From Pseudomonas cuatrocienegasensis (lineage in GTDB: Bacteria; Pseudomonadota; Gammaproteobacteria; Pseudomonadales; Pseudomonadaceae): DNA of 64,000 bases. The stretch spans positions 1-64,000 of the forward strand of contig NZ_FOFP01000009.1 of assembly GCF_900110925.1 (NCBI RefSeq), written 5' to 3'. The notes beneath the pieces are model-generated. The model saw only the letters and a list, made by a program, of their open reading frames with translations, made no database searches and was not told the origin of the DNA. Shown here piece after piece: positions 62,706 to 64,000 of this stretch. The translations under genes were made by a program, and so were the position numbers. Within the stretch, counting starts at the first letter, position 1, and every line of letters begins with the position of its first letter.

Positions 62706-63071
62706 TTAGAGTTAACTCTCTTCTTTGCTGAGCGTGCACAGAAACTCGACATGCGCAGATAGGCGCCTTGGCTCCTGAAGTATCGAGCCGTACGTCGAGG
62801 ACTCGCCGCAGTGATGTGGGATGCACCAGTAGAGTGTCGAACATTTCGAGCCGTCGAGCCACGGTAGCGTATCGACGGGATCAAGAAGCAGGGCGCCTTG
62901 TCCAAGGCTATCCGCTCCTTATGACTCGTTAGTCATGGGTGGAGTATACCACTGCGTCAGGGCGTCGCAGAATGCCCTTGCGCATAAGACCAATGAACAT
63001 ATGGTTTCGCCCGTTTCATGTGGAGTACCCTCGGGAGACGCGCACAGTTCATACATCAGACGGAGTTCAGC
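62706..63071. promoter_or_regulatory. Divergent control region of idh and icd
   Basis: These 366 bases hold no gene. They carry ATGACT-CGTT-AGTCAT (62921-62936), a clean inverted repeat near the middle, and GTATAC at 62944-62949, which could supply a -10 for either strand. GAGTTAACTC (62710-62719) is a palindrome just before idh. The control protein is unknown. Confidence 0.45.
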
Positions 63072-64000
63072 ATGGGATACCAAAAGATCCAAGTGCCAGC
63101 CCAGGGTGACAAAATCACCGTAAACGCCGACATGTCGCTCAATGTACCGAACAATCCGATCATCCCGTTCATCGAAGGCGATGGCATCGGCGTAGACATC
63201 AGCCCGGTGATGATCAAGGTGGTCGATGCCGCTGTCGAGAAAGCCTATGGCGGCCAGCGCAAGATTTCCTGGATGGAGGTCTATGCCGGCGAGAAAGCTA
63301 CCCAGGTCTACGATCAGGACACCTGGCTACCACAGGAAACCCTGGATGCGGTCAAGGACTACGTCGTATCCATCAAGGGGCCGCTGACCACGCCGGTCGG
63401 CGGCGGTATCCGCTCTCTGAACGTTGCCCTGCGCCAACAGCTCGATCTGTATGTCTGCCTGCGCCCAGTACGTTGGTTCGAAGGCGTGCCCAGTCCGGTG
63501 AAGAAGCCTGGCGACGTGGACATGACCATCTTTCGCGAGAACTCCGAAGACATCTATGCCGGTATCGAGTGGAAAGCTGGCTCGCCTGAGGCGAACAAGG
63601 TGATCAAGTTCCTCAAGGAGGAGATGGGCGTCACCAAGATCCGTTTCGACCAGGATTGCGGTATCGGCATCAAGCCGGTTTCCAGGGAGGGCACCAAGCG
63701 CCTGGCACGTAAAGCACTGCAGTATGTGGTCGACAACGACCGCGACTCGCTGACCATCGTGCACAAAGGCAACATCATGAAGTTCACCGAAGGGGCGTTC
63801 AAAGAGTGGGCTTACGAGATTGCGGCCGATGAGTTTGGCGCTACCTTGCTCGATGGCGGGCCCTGGATGCAGTTCAAGAATCCACGTACCGGCAAGAATG
63901 TCGTCGTCAAAGACGCCATTGCCGACGCCATGCTGCAGCAGATTCTGTTACGCCCGGCCGAGTACGATGTGATCGCCACGCTTAACCTCAATGGCGATTA
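63072..64000 (+). CDS. icd: Dimeric NADP-dependent isocitrate dehydrogenase, 5' part
   Basis: The first 309 codons of icd; the gene runs off the right edge. It makes the dimeric TCA-cycle enzyme. Ser115 in [13 protein letters not shown] is the residue that, in enteric bacteria, the kinase AceK phosphorylates to send isocitrate to AceA. The substrate-binding [14 protein letters not shown] and a conserved Lys in [12 protein letters not shown] are present. The start at 63072 follows GGAG. The visible reading frame is intact. Confidence 0.95.
   Translation, partial: MGYQKIQVPAQGDKITVNADMSLNVPNNPIIPFIEGDGIGVDISPVMIKVVDAAVEKAYGGQRKISWMEVYAGEKATQVYDQDTWLPQETLDAVKDYVVSIKGPLTTPVGGGIRSLNVALRQQLDLYVCLRPVRWFEGVPSPVKKPGDVDMTIFRENSEDIYAGIEWKAGSPEANKVIKFLKEEMGVTKIRFDQDCGIGIKPVSREGTKRLARKALQYVVDNDRDSLTIVHKGNIMKFTEGAFKEWAYEIAADEFGATLLDGGPWMQFKNPRTGKNVVVKDAIADAMLQQILLRPAEYDVIATLNLNGD

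Overview
The window reads as chromosomal DNA of a Pseudomonas. The evidence is a high-GC, densely packed gene set, a 13-gene nuo operon with nuoC and nuoD fused, the long-type isocitrate lyase, adjacent genes for monomeric and dimeric isocitrate dehydrogenase, a metH/cti divergent pair, and GTAGGAGC-type REP palindromes. From memory, two blocks keep a Pseudomonas gene order: about 0.5-23 kb (SDR, phosphotransferase, SCP2, sohB, acuI, cysI, metH, cti, nfuA, MFS) and about 35-64 kb (nuoN to nuoA, aceA, roxA, purB, hflD, mnmA, nudJ, idh, icd). The stretch between them (about 24-35 kb) looks more variable.

Layout. 0-0.5 kb: 3' end of an IS110-family element, its non-coding right end, and a REP pair it appears to have landed in. 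0.5-3.7 kb (minus): histidine phosphatase, SCP2 protein, phosphotransferase and SDR. 3.9-6 kb (plus): sohB and an acuI-type reductase. 6-8.2 kb (minus): cysI with its DUF934 partner. 8.4-12.3 kb: small proteins, two periplasmic binding proteins without transporters, a ZIP metal transporter and a DUF1883 protein. 12.4-13.5 kb (minus): pnuC with a NadR-like ATPase. 13.6-19.7 kb: metH (minus) and cti (plus). 19.9-24.1 kb: acyltransferase, nfuA, a REP hairpin, and a GlxA-type regulator/DUF1272/MFS operon.

24.2-35.3 kb holds a decayed topoisomerase IB gene, a DUF421 membrane protein, a small hypothetical protein, an unexplained 300-base gap with a long perfect palindrome, a patatin-like protein, a PepSY-PepSY-response regulator-kinase operon like bqsPQRS, an FMN reductase, an Na+/H+ antiporter-like protein, a chemoreceptor with a FliA promoter, and an AI-2E-family transporter.

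35.3-50.2 kb is the complete nuo operon for respiratory complex I (minus). 50.6-52.2 kb is aceA, behind a leader of nearly 400 nucleotides and an operator-like repeat. 52.7-60.3 kb (minus) carries a short secretin-domain protein, a DUF7931 protein, an acetyltransferase, the ribosomal oxygenase roxA, purB, a DMT transporter, hflD, mnmA and a NUDIX hydrolase. The window closes with divergent idh and icd, icd being cut by the right edge. Isocitrate lyase and both isocitrate dehydrogenases, which compete for isocitrate, therefore lie within 14 kb of one another, next to complex I.

No rRNA, tRNA, CRISPR array or prophage was seen. No complete novel system was found. The best leads are the IS right end with its 26-base inverted repeat, the aceA leader and operator, the palindrome-bearing gap at 26 kb, and the BqsRS-like locus whose sensor lacks the expected iron motif.
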